Part shown: one piece after another, positions 50,895-61,643 of the stretch
Layout: every line of letters starts with the position of its first letter
How positions within the stretch are numbered: position 1 is the first letter of the stretch
Notes under the pieces: model-generated
The model's database searches: none
Told to the model about the DNA's origin: nothing
Seen by the model: the letters and a program-made list of their open reading frames with translations, nothing else
Translations under genes and position numbers: made by a program
Assembly: GCF_963678635.1 (NCBI RefSeq)
Contig: NC_087067.1
Span: forward strand, 18,303,018-18,367,017
Source: Symsagittifera roscoffensis
Taxonomy: Eukaryota; Xenacoelomorpha; Acoela; Convolutidae
Direction: 5' to 3'
DNA: 64,000 bases

Positions 50895-51048
50895 GTCATA
50901 TTTTACGCGTAAATTTTTCTATTAATTTTCAATCCAGTGATTTTTTTTTGTTCTGCATGTTCCAAAATCTTCTAGTCTTTTGAATTGCCAATAGCCGCAA
51001 TTAGTTTGGTTGGCTAGGGAGACTAAAATATCTTGAAATTTTTTTCTT

Positions 51049-51130
51049 TGACAGGAGTGGGATTTGAACCCACGCATACGAAGATACTGCGACCTGAACG
51101 CAGTGCCTTAGACCACTCGGCAACCCTGGG
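51049..51130 (-). tRNA. tRNA-Leu(CAG), CCCAGGG acceptor subtype
   Basis: Copy of 49186. Confidence 0.7.
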
Positions 51131-51303
51131 TTTAATGGCATCTTTCAAAAACTTTAAGTAATTTTCAGTCCAGAGATTAGTTTTGTTTATTTTGCTTGTT
51201 GCAAGCGTTGCTGGTCATCTGAACTGCCAAAACTTACTAATAATGGAGGCCGCAATTAGTCTGGTTGGCTAAGGAGACTAAAATATCTTAAAATTTTTTT
51301 CTT

Positions 51304-51385
51304 TGACAGGAGTGAGATTCGAACCCACGCATCCGAGGATACTGCGACCTGAACGCAGCGCCTTAGACCACTCAGCCATCCTGCA
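51304..51385 (-). tRNA. tRNA-Leu(CAG)
   Basis: Copy of 49441. Confidence 0.75.
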
Positions 51386-51543
51386 GTTTCTGCAATCTTT
51401 CAAAAACTTTAAGTAATTTTCAGTCCAGAGATTAGTTTTGTTTATTTTGCTTTTTGCAAAAATTTTTGGGACTTAGAATTGCTAATACTTGCAATCAGTG
51501 TGGTTGGCTAGGGGGACTCAACCCTCATAAAAAACCCTTTCAT

Positions 51544-51581
51544 TGACAGGAGCGGGCTTAGAACCCACGAATCCAAAAATG
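51544..51581 (-). pseudogene. T-arm-only tRNA remnant
   Basis: Same form as at 4167. Confidence 0.55.
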
Positions 51582-51724
51582 CTCTAATTTTTTTGATTAA
51601 TTTTCAATCCGGAGATTTTTTGTTTATTCTTTAAATTACAAAACCTTTTATTCCTTTGATTTTGCAATAGTTGCAACTAGTGTGGTTGATTAGGGAAACA
51701 AAAATATCATAAAAGTTTTGTCTT

Positions 51725-51806
51725 TGACAGGAGTGGGATTCAAACCCACGCATCCGAAGATACTGCGGCCTAAACGCAGCGCCTTAGACCACTCGGCCAT
51801 CCTGCC
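51725..51806 (-). tRNA. tRNA-Leu(TAG)
   Basis: Copy of 49862. Confidence 0.82.
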
Positions 51807-51963
51807 TATAAGGCTCTTTCTTTAAAATTTCAACTAGTTTTCAATCCAGAGATCATTTTTGTTTCTTCTGCATTTTGCAAGCGTTGTTGGTCATCTGAAC
51901 TGCCAAAACTTACTATTCATGTGATTGGCTCTGGAGGCTATAATCTCAGAAAATCTGTTTCTC

Positions 51964-52045
51964 TGACAGATGTGGGATTCAAACCCATTAATCTGAAGAT
52001 ATTGCTCCCTGAACGCAGCGGCTTAGACCACTCGAACATGCTGCT
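51964..52045 (-). pseudogene. Type 2 Leu-like tRNA pseudogene
   Basis: Copy of 50101. Confidence 0.63.
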
Positions 52046-52197
52046 TTCAAATTTTACGCTTAAATTTTTCAATTAATTTTCAATCCAGTGAATGTTTTTT
52101 TGTTCTGCATGTTCACAAATCTTTTAGTCCTTTGAATTGCCAATAGTCGCCATTAGTGTGGTTGGCTAGGGAGACTAAAATATCAGCAATTTTTTTT

Positions 52198-52279
52198 TGA
52201 CAGGAGTGGGATTCGAAACTACGCAACCGAAGATACTGCCACCTGAATGCAACGCCTTAGACCACTCGGCCATCCTGCC
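52198..52279 (-). pseudogene. tRNA-Leu(CAG), decayed
   Basis: Copy of 50335. Confidence 0.5.
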
Positions 52280-52436
52280 CATTCTGCAATCTTTCAAAAA
52301 CTTTAAGTAGTTTGCAATCCAGAGATTAGTTTTGTTTAATCTGCTTGTTGCAAAAATTTTGGGACTTTGAATTGCCAATACATGCAATCAGTGTGGTTCG
52401 CTAGGGGTTACTCCATTCTCAAAAAATCACTTTTTT

Positions 52437-52518
52437 GGACAGGAGTGGGATTCGAACCCACGGATCCGAAGATACTGCGGCCTAAACGCAGCGCCTTAGA
52501 CCACTCGGCCATCCTGCC
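52437..52518 (-). tRNA. tRNA-Leu(TAG) with C73
   Basis: Copy of 50574 with the same discriminator change. Confidence 0.77.
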
Positions 52519-52675
52519 GTTAATTGAATCTTTCAAAAACTTTAAGTAGTTTGCAATCCAGAGATTAGTTTTGTTTATTCTGCATTTTGCAAGCGTTGCT
52601 GGTCATCTGAACTGCCAAAACTTACTATTCATGTGATTGGCTCTGGAGGCTATAATCTCAGAAAATCTTTTTATC

Positions 52676-52757
52676 TGAGAGATGTGCGATTCGAACCCAT
52701 TAATCTGAGGATAATGCTCCCTGAACGCAGCGGCTTAGACCACTCGAACATGCTGCT
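52676..52757 (-). pseudogene. Type 2 Leu-like tRNA pseudogene
   Basis: 3' end CACATCTCTC; GGAGCATTATC. Confidence 0.6.
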
Positions 52758-52910
52758 TTCAAATTTTACGCTTAAATTTTTCAGTAAATTTTCAATCCAG
52801 TGAATTTTTTTGTTCTGCATGCTCCAAAATCTTCTAGTCCTTTGAATTGCCAATAGCCGCAATTAGTCTGGTTGGCTAGGAAGACTAAAATATCTTAAAA
52901 TTTTTTTCTT

Positions 52911-52992
52911 TGACAGGAGTGGGATTCGAACCGACGCATCCGAAGATACTGCGATCTGAAAGCAGTGTCTTAGACCACTCGGCCATCATGAC
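52911..52992 (-). pseudogene. tRNA-Leu(CAG), decayed
   Basis: Loop TTCAGAT, stem CTGCT opposite CGCAG, acceptor 5' strand GTCATGA. Confidence 0.52.
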
Positions 52993-53150
52993 GTTAATGG
53001 AATCTTTCAAAAACTTTAAGTAGTTTTCAGTCCAGAGATTAGTTTTGTTTATTTTGCTTGTTGCAAAAATTTTTGGGACTTAGAATTGCTAATACTTGCA
53101 ATCAGTGTGGTTGGCTAGGGGGACTCAATCCTCATAAAAAACCCTTTCAT

Positions 53151-53188
53151 TGACAGGAGCGGGCTTAGAACGCACGAATCCAAAAATG
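53151..53188 (-). pseudogene. T-arm-only tRNA remnant
   Basis: Same form as at 4167. Confidence 0.55.
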
Positions 53189-53331
53189 CTCTAATTTTTT
53201 CAATTAATTTTCAATGCGGAGATTTTTTGTTTATTCTTTAAATTACAGAATCTTTTATTCCTTTGAATTTGCAATAGTTGCAACTAGTGTGGTTGATTAG
53301 GGAAACAAAAATATCATAAAAATTTTGTCTT

Positions 53332-53413
53332 TGACAGGAGTGGGATTCGAACCCACGCATCCGAAGATACTGCGGCCTAAACGCAGCGCCTTAGACCACT
53401 CGGCCATCCTGCC
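53332..53413 (-). tRNA. tRNA-Leu(TAG)
   Basis: Consensus body, both promoter boxes intact. Confidence 0.9.
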
Positions 53414-53570
53414 TATAAGGCTCTTTCTTTAAAATTTCAACTGGTTTTCAATCCAGAGATCATTTTTGTTTCTTCTGCATTTTGCAAGCGTTGCTGGTCA
53501 TCTGAACTGCCAAAACTTACTATTCATGTGATTGGCTCTGGAGGCTATAATCTCAGAAAATCTTTTTATC

Positions 53571-53652
53571 TGAGAGATGTGCGATTCGAACCCATTAATC
53601 TGAGGATAATGCTCCCTGAACGCAGCGGCTTAGACCACTCGAACATGCTGCT
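53571..53652 (-). pseudogene. Type 2 Leu-like tRNA pseudogene
   Basis: Copy of 52676. Confidence 0.6.
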
Positions 53653-53805
53653 TTCAAATTTTACGCTTAAATTTTTCAGTAAATTTTCAATCCAGTGAAT
53701 TTTTTTGTTCTGCATGCTCCAAAATCTTCTAGTCCTTTGAATTGCCAATAGCCGCAATTAGTCTGGTTGGCTAGGAAGACTAAAATATCTTAAAATTTCT
53801 TTCTT

Positions 53806-53887
53806 TGACAGGAGTGGGATTCGAACTGACGCATCCGAAGATACTGCGATCTGAAAGCAGTGTCTTAGACCACTCGGCCATCATGAC
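53806..53887 (-). pseudogene. tRNA-Leu(CAG), decayed
   Basis: Copy of 52911. Confidence 0.52.
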
Positions 53888-54046
53888 GTTAATGGAATCT
53901 TTCAAAAACTTTAAGTAGTTTTCAGTCCAGAGATTAGTTTTGTTTATTTTGCTTGTTGCAAAAATTTTTGGGACTTAGAATTGCTAATACTTGCAATCAG
54001 TGTGGTTGGCTAGGGGGACTCAATCCTCATAAAAAAACCCTTTCAT

Positions 54047-54084
54047 TGACAGGAGCGGGCTTAGAACCCACGAATCCAAAAATG
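54047..54084 (-). pseudogene. T-arm-only tRNA remnant
   Basis: Same form as at 4167. Confidence 0.55.
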
Positions 54085-54227
54085 CTCTAATTTTTTTGAT
54101 TAATTTTCAATCCGGAGATTTTTTGTTTATTCTTTAAATTACAAAACCTTTTATTCCTTTGATTTTGCAATAGTTGCAACTAGTGTGGTTGATTAGGGAA
54201 ACAAAAATATCATAAAAGTTTTGTCTT

Positions 54228-54309
54228 TGACAGGAGTGGGATTCAAACCCACGCATCCGAAGATACTGCGGCCTAAACGCAGCGCCTTAGACCACTCGGC
54301 CATCCTGCC
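54228..54309 (-). tRNA. tRNA-Leu(TAG)
   Basis: GGTTTGAATCC B box, as at 49862. Confidence 0.82.
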
Positions 54310-54466
54310 TATAAGGCTCTTTCTTTAAAATTTCAACTAGTTTTCAATCCAGAGATCATTTTTGTTTCTTCTGCATTTTGCAAGCGTTGTTGGTCATCTG
54401 AACTGCCAAAACTTACTATTCATGTGATTGGCTCTGGAGGCTATAATCTCAGAAAATCTGTTTCTC

Positions 54467-54548
54467 TGACAGATGTGGGATTCAAACCCATTAATCTGAA
54501 GATATTGCTCCCTGAACGCAGCGGCTTAGACCACTCGAACATGCTGCT
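54467..54548 (-). pseudogene. Type 2 Leu-like tRNA pseudogene
   Basis: Copy of 51964. Confidence 0.63.
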
Positions 54549-54700
54549 TTGAAATTTTACGCTTAAATTTTTCAATTAATTTTCAATCCAGTGAATGTTT
54601 TTTTGTTCTGCATGTTCACAAATCTTTTAGTCCTTTGAATTGCCAATAGTCGCCATTAGTGTGGTTGGCTAGGGAGACTAAAATATCAGCAATTTTTTTT

Positions 54701-54782
54701 TGACAGGAGTGGGATTCGAAACTACGCAACCGAAGATACTGCCACCTGAATGCAACGCCTTAGACCACTCGGCCATCCTGCC
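54701..54782 (-). pseudogene. tRNA-Leu(CAG), decayed
   Basis: Copy of 52198. Confidence 0.5.
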
Positions 54783-54939
54783 AATTCTGCAATCTTTCAA
54801 AAACTTTAAGTAGTTTGCAATCCAGAGATTAGTTTTGTTTAATCTGCTTGTTGCAAAAATTTTGGGACTTTGAATTGCCAATACATGCAATCAGTGTGGT
54901 TCGCTAGGGGTTACTCCATTCTCAAAAAATCCCTTTTTT

Positions 54940-55021
54940 TGACAGGAGTGGGATTCGAACCCACGCATCCGAAGATACTGCGGCCTAAACGCAGCGCCTT
55001 AGACCACTCGGCCATCCTGCC
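54940..55021 (-). tRNA. tRNA-Leu(TAG)
   Basis: Consensus body with A73; the related copies at 50574 and 52437 have C73. Confidence 0.9.
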
Positions 55022-55177
55022 GTTAATTGAATCTTTCAAAAACTTTAAGTAGTTTGCAATCCAGAGATTAGTTTTGTTTATTCTGCTTGTTGCAAAAATT
55101 TTTGGGACTTCGAATTGCTAATACTTGCAATCAGTGTGGTTGGCTAGGGGGACTCAATTCTCAAAAAACGTTTTCTT

Positions 55178-55215
55178 TGACAGAAGCGGGCTTAGAACCC
55201 ACGAATCCAAAAATG
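55178..55215 (-). pseudogene. T-arm-only tRNA remnant
   Basis: Same form as at 4167. Confidence 0.55.
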
Positions 55216-55355
55216 CTTTTATTTTTTATTAATTTTTAATCCGGAGAATTTTTGTTTATTCTGCAAATTGCAAAATCTTTTATTCTTTTGAATTGGCAAT
55301 AATTGCAAATAGTGTGGTTGATTAGGGAAACAAAATTATCATAAAATTCTGTCTT

Positions 55356-55437
55356 TGACAGGAGTGGGATTCGAACCCATGCATCCGAAGATATTGCTGC
55401 CTAAACGCAGCGCCTTAGACCACTCGGCCATCATGCC
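55356..55437 (-). pseudogene. tRNA-Leu(TAG), decayed
   Basis: Two anticodon-stem mismatches (AGCAA 3' strand) and T stem ATGGG. Confidence 0.55.
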
Positions 55438-55594
55438 TATAAGCCTCTTCCTTTAAAATTTCAACTACTTTCCAATCCAGAGATCATTTTTGTTTCTTCT
55501 TCATTTTGCCAGCATTGCTGGTCATCTGAACTGCCATAACTTACAATTAGTGTGATTGGCTCTGGAGGCTATAATCTCAGAAAATCTTTTTCTC

Positions 55595-55676
55595 TGACAG
55601 ATGTGGGATTCGAACCCAATAATCTGAAGATATTGCTCCCTGAACGCAGCGGATTAGACCACTCGAACATGCTGCT
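55595..55676 (-). pseudogene. Type 2 Leu-like tRNA pseudogene
   Basis: T stem TTGGG, D region CTAATCC. Confidence 0.6.
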
Positions 55677-55830
55677 TTCACATTTTAAGCTTAAATTTTT
55701 TAATTAATTTTCAATCCAGTGAAATTTTTTTGTTCTGCATGTTCCAAAATCTTTTAGTCCTTTGAATTGCCAATAGTCTCCATTAGTGTGGTTGGCTAGG
55801 GAGACTAAAATATCAGAAAATTTTTTACTT

Positions 55831-55912
55831 TGACAGGATTGGGCTTCGAACTCACGCATACGAAGATATTGCGACCTGAACGCAGCGCCTTAGACCACTC
55901 GGCCATCCTGCC
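55831..55912 (-). pseudogene. tRNA-Leu(CAG), decayed
   Basis: First anticodon pair C-A; T arm GTGAG/CCCAA. Confidence 0.53.
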
Positions 55913-56069
55913 TATAAGGATTTTTCTTTAAATTTTCAACTACTTTTCAATCCAGAGATCATGTTTGTTTTTTCTGCATTTTGCCAGCATTGCTGGTCAT
56001 CTGAACTGCCAAAACTTACAGTTAGTGTGATTGGCTCTGGAGGCTATAATCTCAGAAAATCTTTTTTTT

Positions 56070-56151
56070 TGACAGATGCGGGATTCGCACCTTTTAATCT
56101 GAAGATATTGCACACTGATTGCAGCGGCTTAGACCACTCGAACTTGCTGCT
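56070..56151 (-). pseudogene. Type 2 pseudogene, B box lost
   Basis: T arm reads AAAGGTGCGAATCCCGC; the B box and T stem have both decayed. Recurs at 58869. Confidence 0.58.
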
Positions 56152-56305
56152 TTCACATTTTACGCTTAAATTTTTGAATTAATTTTCAATCCAGTGAAAT
56201 TTTTTTGTTCTGCATGTTCCAAAATCTTTTAGTCCTTTGAATTGCCAATAGTCTCCATTAGTGTGGTTGGCTAGGGAGACTAAAATATCAGAAAAATTTT
56301 TATTT

Positions 56306-56387
56306 TAACAGGATTGGGATTCGAACTCACGCATACGAAGATATTGCGAAGTGAACAGAGCGCCTTAGACCACTCAGCCATCCTGCA
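56306..56387 (-). pseudogene. tRNA-Leu-like pseudogene, loop TTCACTT
   Basis: Anticodon stem CTCTG opposite CGCAA is broken, so the apparent CAC anticodon is probably decay. Confidence 0.5.
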
Positions 56388-56546
56388 GTTTCTGCAATCT
56401 TTCAAAAACTTTAAGTAATTTTCAGTCTAGAGATTAGTTTTGTTTATTCTGCTTGTTGCAAAAAATTTTGGGACTTTGAATTGCTAATACTTGCAATCAG
56501 TGTGGTTGGCTAGGAGGACTCAATTCTCAAAAAAAAAACCTTTCAT

Positions 56547-56584
56547 TGACAGGAGCGGGCTTAGAACCCACGAATCCAAAAATG
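56547..56584 (-). pseudogene. T-arm-only tRNA remnant
   Basis: Same form as at 4167. Confidence 0.55.
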
Positions 56585-56727
56585 CTCTAATTTTTTTAAT
56601 TAATTTTCAATCCGGAGATTTTTTGTTTATTCTTTAAACTGCAAAATCTTTTATTCCTTTGAATTGGCAATAGTTGCAACTAGTCTGGTTGATTAGGGAA
56701 ACAAAAATATCATAAAATTTTTGTCTT

Positions 56728-56809
56728 TGACAGGAGTGCGATTCGAACCCACGCATCCGAAGATACTGCGACCTAAACGCAGCGCCTTAGACCACTCGGC
56801 CATCCTGCC
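56728..56809 (-). tRNA. tRNA-Leu(TAG)
   Basis: Loop TTTAGGT; one T-stem mismatch (CGCAC). Confidence 0.8.
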
Positions 56810-56965
56810 TATAAGTCTCTTTCTTTAAAATTTCAACTTCTTTTCAATCCAGAGATTATTTTTGTTTCTTCTGCATTTTGCCAGCGTTGCTGGTCATCTG
56901 AACTGCCAAATCTTACAATTAGTGTGATTGGCTCTGGAAACTATAATCTCAGAAAATCTTTTTTT

Positions 56966-57047
56966 TGACAGATGTGGGATTCGCACCTTTTAATCTGAAG
57001 ATTTTGCTCCCTGATCGCAGCGGCTTAGACCACTCGAACATGCTGCT
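56966..57047 (-). pseudogene. Type 2 pseudogene, B box lost
   Basis: T arm AAAGGTGCGAATCCCAC. Confidence 0.58.
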
Positions 57048-57198
57048 TTCGAGTTTTTAGCTTGAAATTGTCAATTAATTTTCAATGCAGAGATTTTTTG
57101 TTCTGCATGTTGCAATATCTTTTAGTCCTTTGAATTGCCAGTACTCGCAATTAGCGTGGTTTGCTGGGGAGACTAAATTTTGAGAAAATATAATTCTT

Positions 57199-57279
57199 TA
57201 ACAGGAGTGGGATTCGAACCCACGCATCCGAAGATACTGCAGCCTGAACGAATTGGTTTTGACGACTCGCCCTGCTGCT
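57199..57279 (-). pseudogene. tRNA-Leu(CAG)-like, 5' half decayed
   Basis: The T arm and variable arm are consensus, but the anticodon 5' strand and D arm are unrecognisable (CAATTCG, GGCGAGTCG). Copies at 60456 and 63010. Confidence 0.55.
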
Positions 57280-57435
57280 TTTAGGTTTAATATTAAAATT
57301 TTGATTTAATTTTTAATCCAGGGACTTGTTTTGTTTGTTCTGCTTGTTGCAAAATCTTTTAGTCCTTTGAATTGCCAATAGTCGCTATTAGTGTGGTTGG
57401 CTAGGAAGACTAATATATTAGAAAACCTCTTTCTC

Positions 57436-57517
57436 CGACAGATGTGGGATTCGAACCCACTAATCTGAAGATATTGCTCCTTGAACGCAGCGGCTTAGAC
57501 TACTCGAACATGCTGCT
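57436..57517 (-). pseudogene. Type 2 Leu-like tRNA pseudogene
   Basis: T stem GTGGG retained; 3' end CTGTCGG. Confidence 0.6.
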
Positions 57518-57674
57518 TTCATATTTTATGCTTAAAATTTTCAATTAATTTTCACTCCAGAGAATATTCTTGTTTGTTCCGCAAGTTGCAAAATCTTCTA
57601 GTCCTTTGAGTTGCAAATAGTCGCAATTGGTGTGGTTGGCTAAGGGGACTGAAATATTATAAAACCTCTTTCTC

Positions 57675-57739
57675 TGACAGATATGGGATTCGATACTTCG
57701 GCATGATCGCAGCTGCTTAGACTACTCGACCATGCTGCT
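57675..57739 (-). pseudogene. tRNA-Leu remnant, 65 nt, internal deletion
   Basis: Same deleted form as 2735. Confidence 0.6.
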
Positions 57740-57894
57740 TTTAAGTTTTCTCTTAAATATTTGAACTAATTTTCGATCCAGAGAATATTTTTGTTTGTTT
57801 TGCATGTTCCAAAATCTTCTAGTCCTTTGAATTGCAATAGTCGCCATTAGTGTGGTTGGCTAGGGAGTCTAAAATATCAGAAAACCTTCTTCTG

Positions 57895-57976
57895 TGACAG
57901 GAGGGTGATTCGAACCCACGCATCCGAAGATACGTTGACCTGAACGCAGCGCCTTAGACCACTCGGCCATCCTGCC
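57895..57976 (-). pseudogene. tRNA-Leu(CAG), decayed
   Basis: Anticodon stem CTGCG opposite CAACG; T stem CACCC. Copy at 60913. Confidence 0.52.
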
Positions 57977-58132
57977 TTTTCATTAGTCTTTCAAAATCTT
58001 TCAAAGTAATTTTCAATCCAGAGATTTTTTTGTTTATTCTGCTTATTGCAAACACTTCTGGGACTTTGAATTGCTAATACTTGAAATTAGTGTGGTTGGT
58101 TAGGGGGACTTAATTCTTAAAAAACCTCTTTC

Positions 58133-58220
58133 TGACAGTAGTTAGATCGAATCCGTAGATCCGAATCCGTAGATCCAGCGGCCTGAACGCAGCGGCTCAG
58201 ACCAAGTCGGCCTTGCTGCT
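58133..58220 (-). pseudogene. tRNA-Leu(CAG)-like with internal duplication
   Basis: The variable-arm region is repeated (atccgaatccgtagatcc), and the T arm is reduced to TCGAT. Copy at 61151. Confidence 0.5.
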
Positions 58221-58406
58221 TTTATGGCTCAAGCTTTAATTTTTCAACTAATTTTCAATTATTTTTCAATCCGGAGAATGTTTTTGGTTATTCCGCTTTT
58301 TTTGTTTGTTCTGTTTGTTGCAAAATCTTTCAGTTCTTTGATTTATCAATAGTCGCTATTAGTGTGATTGGCTAGGGAGACTAAAATATTAGAAAACCTC
58401 TTTCTC

Positions 58407-58488
58407 CGACAGATGTGGGATTCGAACCCACTAATCTGAAGATATTGCTCCTTAAACGCAGCGGCTGAGACTACTCGAACGTGCTGCT
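58407..58488 (-). pseudogene. Type 2 Leu-like tRNA pseudogene
   Basis: Loop TTTAAGG; D loop CTCAGCC. Confidence 0.58.
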
Positions 58489-58646
58489 TTCATATTTAAT
58501 GCTGAAAATTTTCAATTAATTTTCACTCCAGAGAATGTTTTTTTTTTGTTCCGCAAGTTGCAAAATCTTCTAGTCCTTTGAATTGCCAATAGTCGCAATT
58601 GGTTTGGTTGGCTAAGGCGACTAAAGTATTATAAAACCTCTTTCTC

Positions 58647-58711
58647 TGACAGATATGGGATTCGATACTTTGGCATGAACGCAGCTGCTTAGACCACTCG
58701 ATCATCCTGCC
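58647..58711 (-). pseudogene. tRNA-Leu remnant, 65 nt, internal deletion
   Basis: Same deleted form as 2735, joined to a consensus 5' acceptor end (GGCAGGAT). Confidence 0.6.
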
Positions 58712-58868
58712 TATAAGGCTTTTTCTTTAAAAATTTCAACTACTTTTCAATCCAGAGATCATGTTTGTTTTTTCTGCATTTTGCCAGCATTGCTGGTCAT
58801 CTGAACTGCCAAAACTTACAGTTAGTGTGATTGGCTCTGGAGGCTATAATCTCAGAAAATCTTTTTTT

Positions 58869-58950
58869 TGACAGATGCGGGATTCGCACCTTTTAATCTG
58901 AAGATATTGCACACTGATTGCAGCGGCTTAGACCACTCGAACATGCTGCT
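58869..58950 (-). pseudogene. Type 2 pseudogene, B box lost
   Basis: Near copy of 56070. Confidence 0.58.
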
Positions 58951-59105
58951 TTGACATTTTAAGCTTAAATTTTTTAATTAATTTTCAATCCAGTGAAATT
59001 TTTTTTGTTCTGCATGTTCCAAAATCTTTTAGTCCTTTGAATTGCCAATAGTCTCCATTAGTGTGGTTGGCTAGGGAGAGTAAAAAATCAGAAGATTTTT
59101 TTCTT

Positions 59106-59187
59106 TGACAGGAGTGGGATTCGAACTCACGCATACGAAGATATTGCGACCTGAACGCAGCGCCTTAGACCACTCGGCCATCCTGCC
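59106..59187 (-). tRNA. tRNA-Leu(CAG), mildly damaged
   Basis: First anticodon pair C-A and T stem GTGAG; acceptor and D arm consensus. Confidence 0.62.
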
Positions 59188-59345
59188 TAAAAGGCTTTTT
59201 CTTTAAATTTTCAACTACTTTTCAATCCAGAGATTATTTTTGTTTCTTCTGCGTTTTGCCACCGTTGCTGGTCATCTGAACTGCCAAAACTTACAATTAG
59301 TGTGATTGGCTCTGGAGGCTATAATCTCAGAAAATCTTTTTTTTT

Positions 59346-59427
59346 TGACAGATGTGGGATTCGCACATTTTAATCTGAAGATATTGCTCCCTGATCGCAG
59401 CGGCTTAGACCACTCGAACATGCTGCT
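59346..59427 (-). pseudogene. Type 2 pseudogene, B box lost
   Basis: T arm AAATGTGCGAATCCCAC. Confidence 0.57.
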
Positions 59428-59581
59428 TTCACATTTTACGCTTAAAATTTTGAATTAATTTTCAATCCAGTGAAATTTTTTTGTTCTGCATGTTCCAAAA
59501 TCTTTTAGTCCTTTGAATTGCCAATAGTCTCCATTAGTGTGGTTGGCTAGGGAGACTAAAATATCAGAAAAATTTTTTCTT

Positions 59582-59646
59582 TGACCCACGCATACGAAGA
59601 TATTGCGACGTGAACGCAGCGCCTTAGACCACTCAGCCATCCTGCA
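59582..59646 (-). pseudogene. tRNA-Leu-like remnant, T arm deleted
   Basis: About 17 nt covering the 3' acceptor and T arm are gone. The loop TTCACGT is a relative of the unit at 56306. Confidence 0.58.
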
Positions 59647-59803
59647 GTTTCTGCAATCTTTCAAAAACTTTAAGTAATTTTCAGTCTAGAGATTAGTTTT
59701 GTTTATTCTGCTTGTTGCAAAAAATTTTGGGACTTTGAATTGCTAATACTTGCAATCAGTGTGGTTGGCTAGGAGGACTCAATTCTCAAAAAAAACCTTT
59801 CAT

Positions 59804-59841
59804 TGACAGGAGCGGGCTTAGAACCCACGAATCCAAAAATG
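59804..59841 (-). pseudogene. T-arm-only tRNA remnant
   Basis: Same form as at 4167. Confidence 0.55.
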
Positions 59842-59984
59842 CTCTAATTTTTTTAATTAATTTTCAATCCGGAGATTTTTTGTTTATTCTTTAAACTGCA
59901 AAATCTTTTATTCCTTTGAATTGGCAATAGTTGCAACTAGTCTGGTTGATTAGGGAAACAAAAATATCATAAAATTTTTGTCTT

Positions 59985-60066
59985 TGACAGGAGTGGGATT
60001 CGAACCCACGCATCCGAAGATACTGCGGCCTAAACGCAGCGCCTTAGACCACTCGGCCATTCTTCT
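59985..60066 (-). tRNA. tRNA-Leu(TAG), acceptor damaged
   Basis: D, anticodon and T arms are consensus. Acceptor 5' strand AGAAGAA leaves three mismatches. Confidence 0.58.
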
Positions 60067-60222
60067 TATAACGCTTTTTCTTTAAAATTTCAACTACTTT
60101 TCAATCCAGAGATTATTTTTGTTTCTTCTGCATTTTGCCAATGTTGCTGGTCATCTGAACTGCCAAATCTTACAATTAGTGTGATTGTCTCTGGAGGCTA
60201 TAATCTCGGAAAATCTTTTTTT

Positions 60223-60304
60223 TGACAGATGTGGGATTCGCACCTTTTAATCTGAAGATTTTGCTCCCTGATCGCAGCGGCTTAGACTACTCGAACATGC
60301 TGCT
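60223..60304 (-). pseudogene. Type 2 pseudogene, B box lost
   Basis: Copy of 56966, offset 3257 bp. Confidence 0.58.
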
Positions 60305-60455
60305 TTTGAGTTTTTAGCTTGAAATTGTCAATTAATTTTCAATCCAGAGATTTTTTGTTCTGCATGTTGCAAAATCTTTTAGTCCTTTGAATTGCCAGTA
60401 CTCGCAATTAGTGTGGTTTGCTGGGGAGACTAAATTTTGAGAAAATATAATTCTT

Positions 60456-60536
60456 CAACAGTAGTGGGATTCGAACGCACGCATCCGAAGATACTGCAGC
60501 CTGAACGAATTGGTTTTGACGACTCGCCCTGCTGCT
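60456..60536 (-). pseudogene. tRNA-Leu(CAG)-like, 5' half decayed
   Basis: Copy of 57199, offset 3257 bp. Confidence 0.55.
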
Positions 60537-60692
60537 TTTAGGTTTAATATTAAAATTTTGATTTAATTTTTAATCCAGGGACTTTTTTTGTTTGTTGTGC
60601 TTGTTGCAAAATCTTTTAGTCCTTTGAATTGCCAATAGTCGCTATTAGTGTGGTTGGCTAGGAAGACTAATATATTAGAAAACCTCTTTCTC

Positions 60693-60757
60693 TGACAGAT
60701 ATGGGATTCGATACTTCGGCATGATCGCAGCTGCTTAGACCACTCGACCATGCTGCT
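60693..60757 (-). pseudogene. tRNA-Leu remnant, 65 nt, internal deletion
   Basis: Copy of 57675. Confidence 0.6.
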
Positions 60758-60912
60758 TTTAAGTTTTCTCTTAAATATTTGAATTAATTTTCGATCCTGA
60801 GAATATTTTTGTTTGTTTTGCATGTTCCAAATCTTTAAGTCCTTTGAATTGCCAATAGTCGCCATTAGTGTGGTTGGCTAGGGAGTCTAAAATATCAGAA
60901 AACCTTCTTCTG

Positions 60913-60994
60913 TGACAGGAGGGTGATTCGAACCCACGCATCCGAAGATACGTTGACCTGAACGCAGCGCCTTAGACCACTCGGCCATCCTGCC
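60913..60994 (-). pseudogene. tRNA-Leu(CAG), decayed
   Basis: Copy of 57895. Confidence 0.52.
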
Positions 60995-61150
60995 TTTTCA
61001 TTAATCTTTCAAAATCTTTAAAACTAATTTTCAATCCAGAGATTTTTTTGTTTATTCTGCTTTTTGCAAACACTTCTGGGACTTTGAATTGCTAATACTT
61101 GAAATTAGTGTGGTTGGTTAGGGGGACTTAATTCTTAAAAAACCTCTTTC

Positions 61151-61237
61151 TGACAGTAGTTAGATCGAATCCGTAGATCCGAATCCGTAGATCCAGTGGC
61201 CTGAACGCAGCGGCTCAGACCAGTCGGCCTTGCTGCT
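61151..61237 (-). pseudogene. tRNA-Leu(CAG)-like with internal duplication
   Basis: Copy of 58133. Confidence 0.5.
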
Positions 61238-61405
61238 TTTATGGCTCAAGCTTTAATTTTTCAACTAATTTTCAATTATTTTTCAATCCGGAGAATGTTT
61301 TTGGTTATTCCGCTTGTTGCAAAGTCTTTTAGTCCTTTGAATTGTCAATAGTTGCAATTAGTGTGGTTGGCTCGGGAGACTAAATTATCATAAAACCTTT
61401 GTCTT

Positions 61406-61487
61406 TGACAGGAGTGGGATTCCAACAGTTGCATCCGAAGATACTGCTGCCTTAACGCAGCGCCTCCGACCACTCTGCCATCCTGCC
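61406..61487 (-). pseudogene. tRNA-Leu(AAG), decayed
   Basis: T stem AACTG, anticodon 3' strand AGCAG, D region GGTCGGAGG. Confidence 0.5.
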
Positions 61488-61643
61488 TTTAAGTCTCAAC
61501 TTTAAATTTTCAAATACTTTTCAATCCAGAGAACATTTTTGTTTATTCTGCACTTTGCAAAACTTGTTGATCATCTGAACTGCCAAAACTTTCAATTTGT
61601 GTGATTGACTGTGGAGACTCAAATACCAGAAAACCTCTCTCTC

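Larger units (their letters stand above)
48950..52675 (-). repeat. Tandem duplication, period 1863 bp
   Basis: Units at 48950, 49186, 49441, 49681, 49862, 50101, 50335 and 50574 recur at 50813, 51049, 51304, 51544, 51725, 51964, 52198 and 52437. Confidence 0.87.
52676..54230 (-). repeat. Tandem duplication, period 895 bp
   Basis: Units at 52676, 52911, 53151 and 53332 recur at 53571, 53806, 54047 and 54228. Confidence 0.83.
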
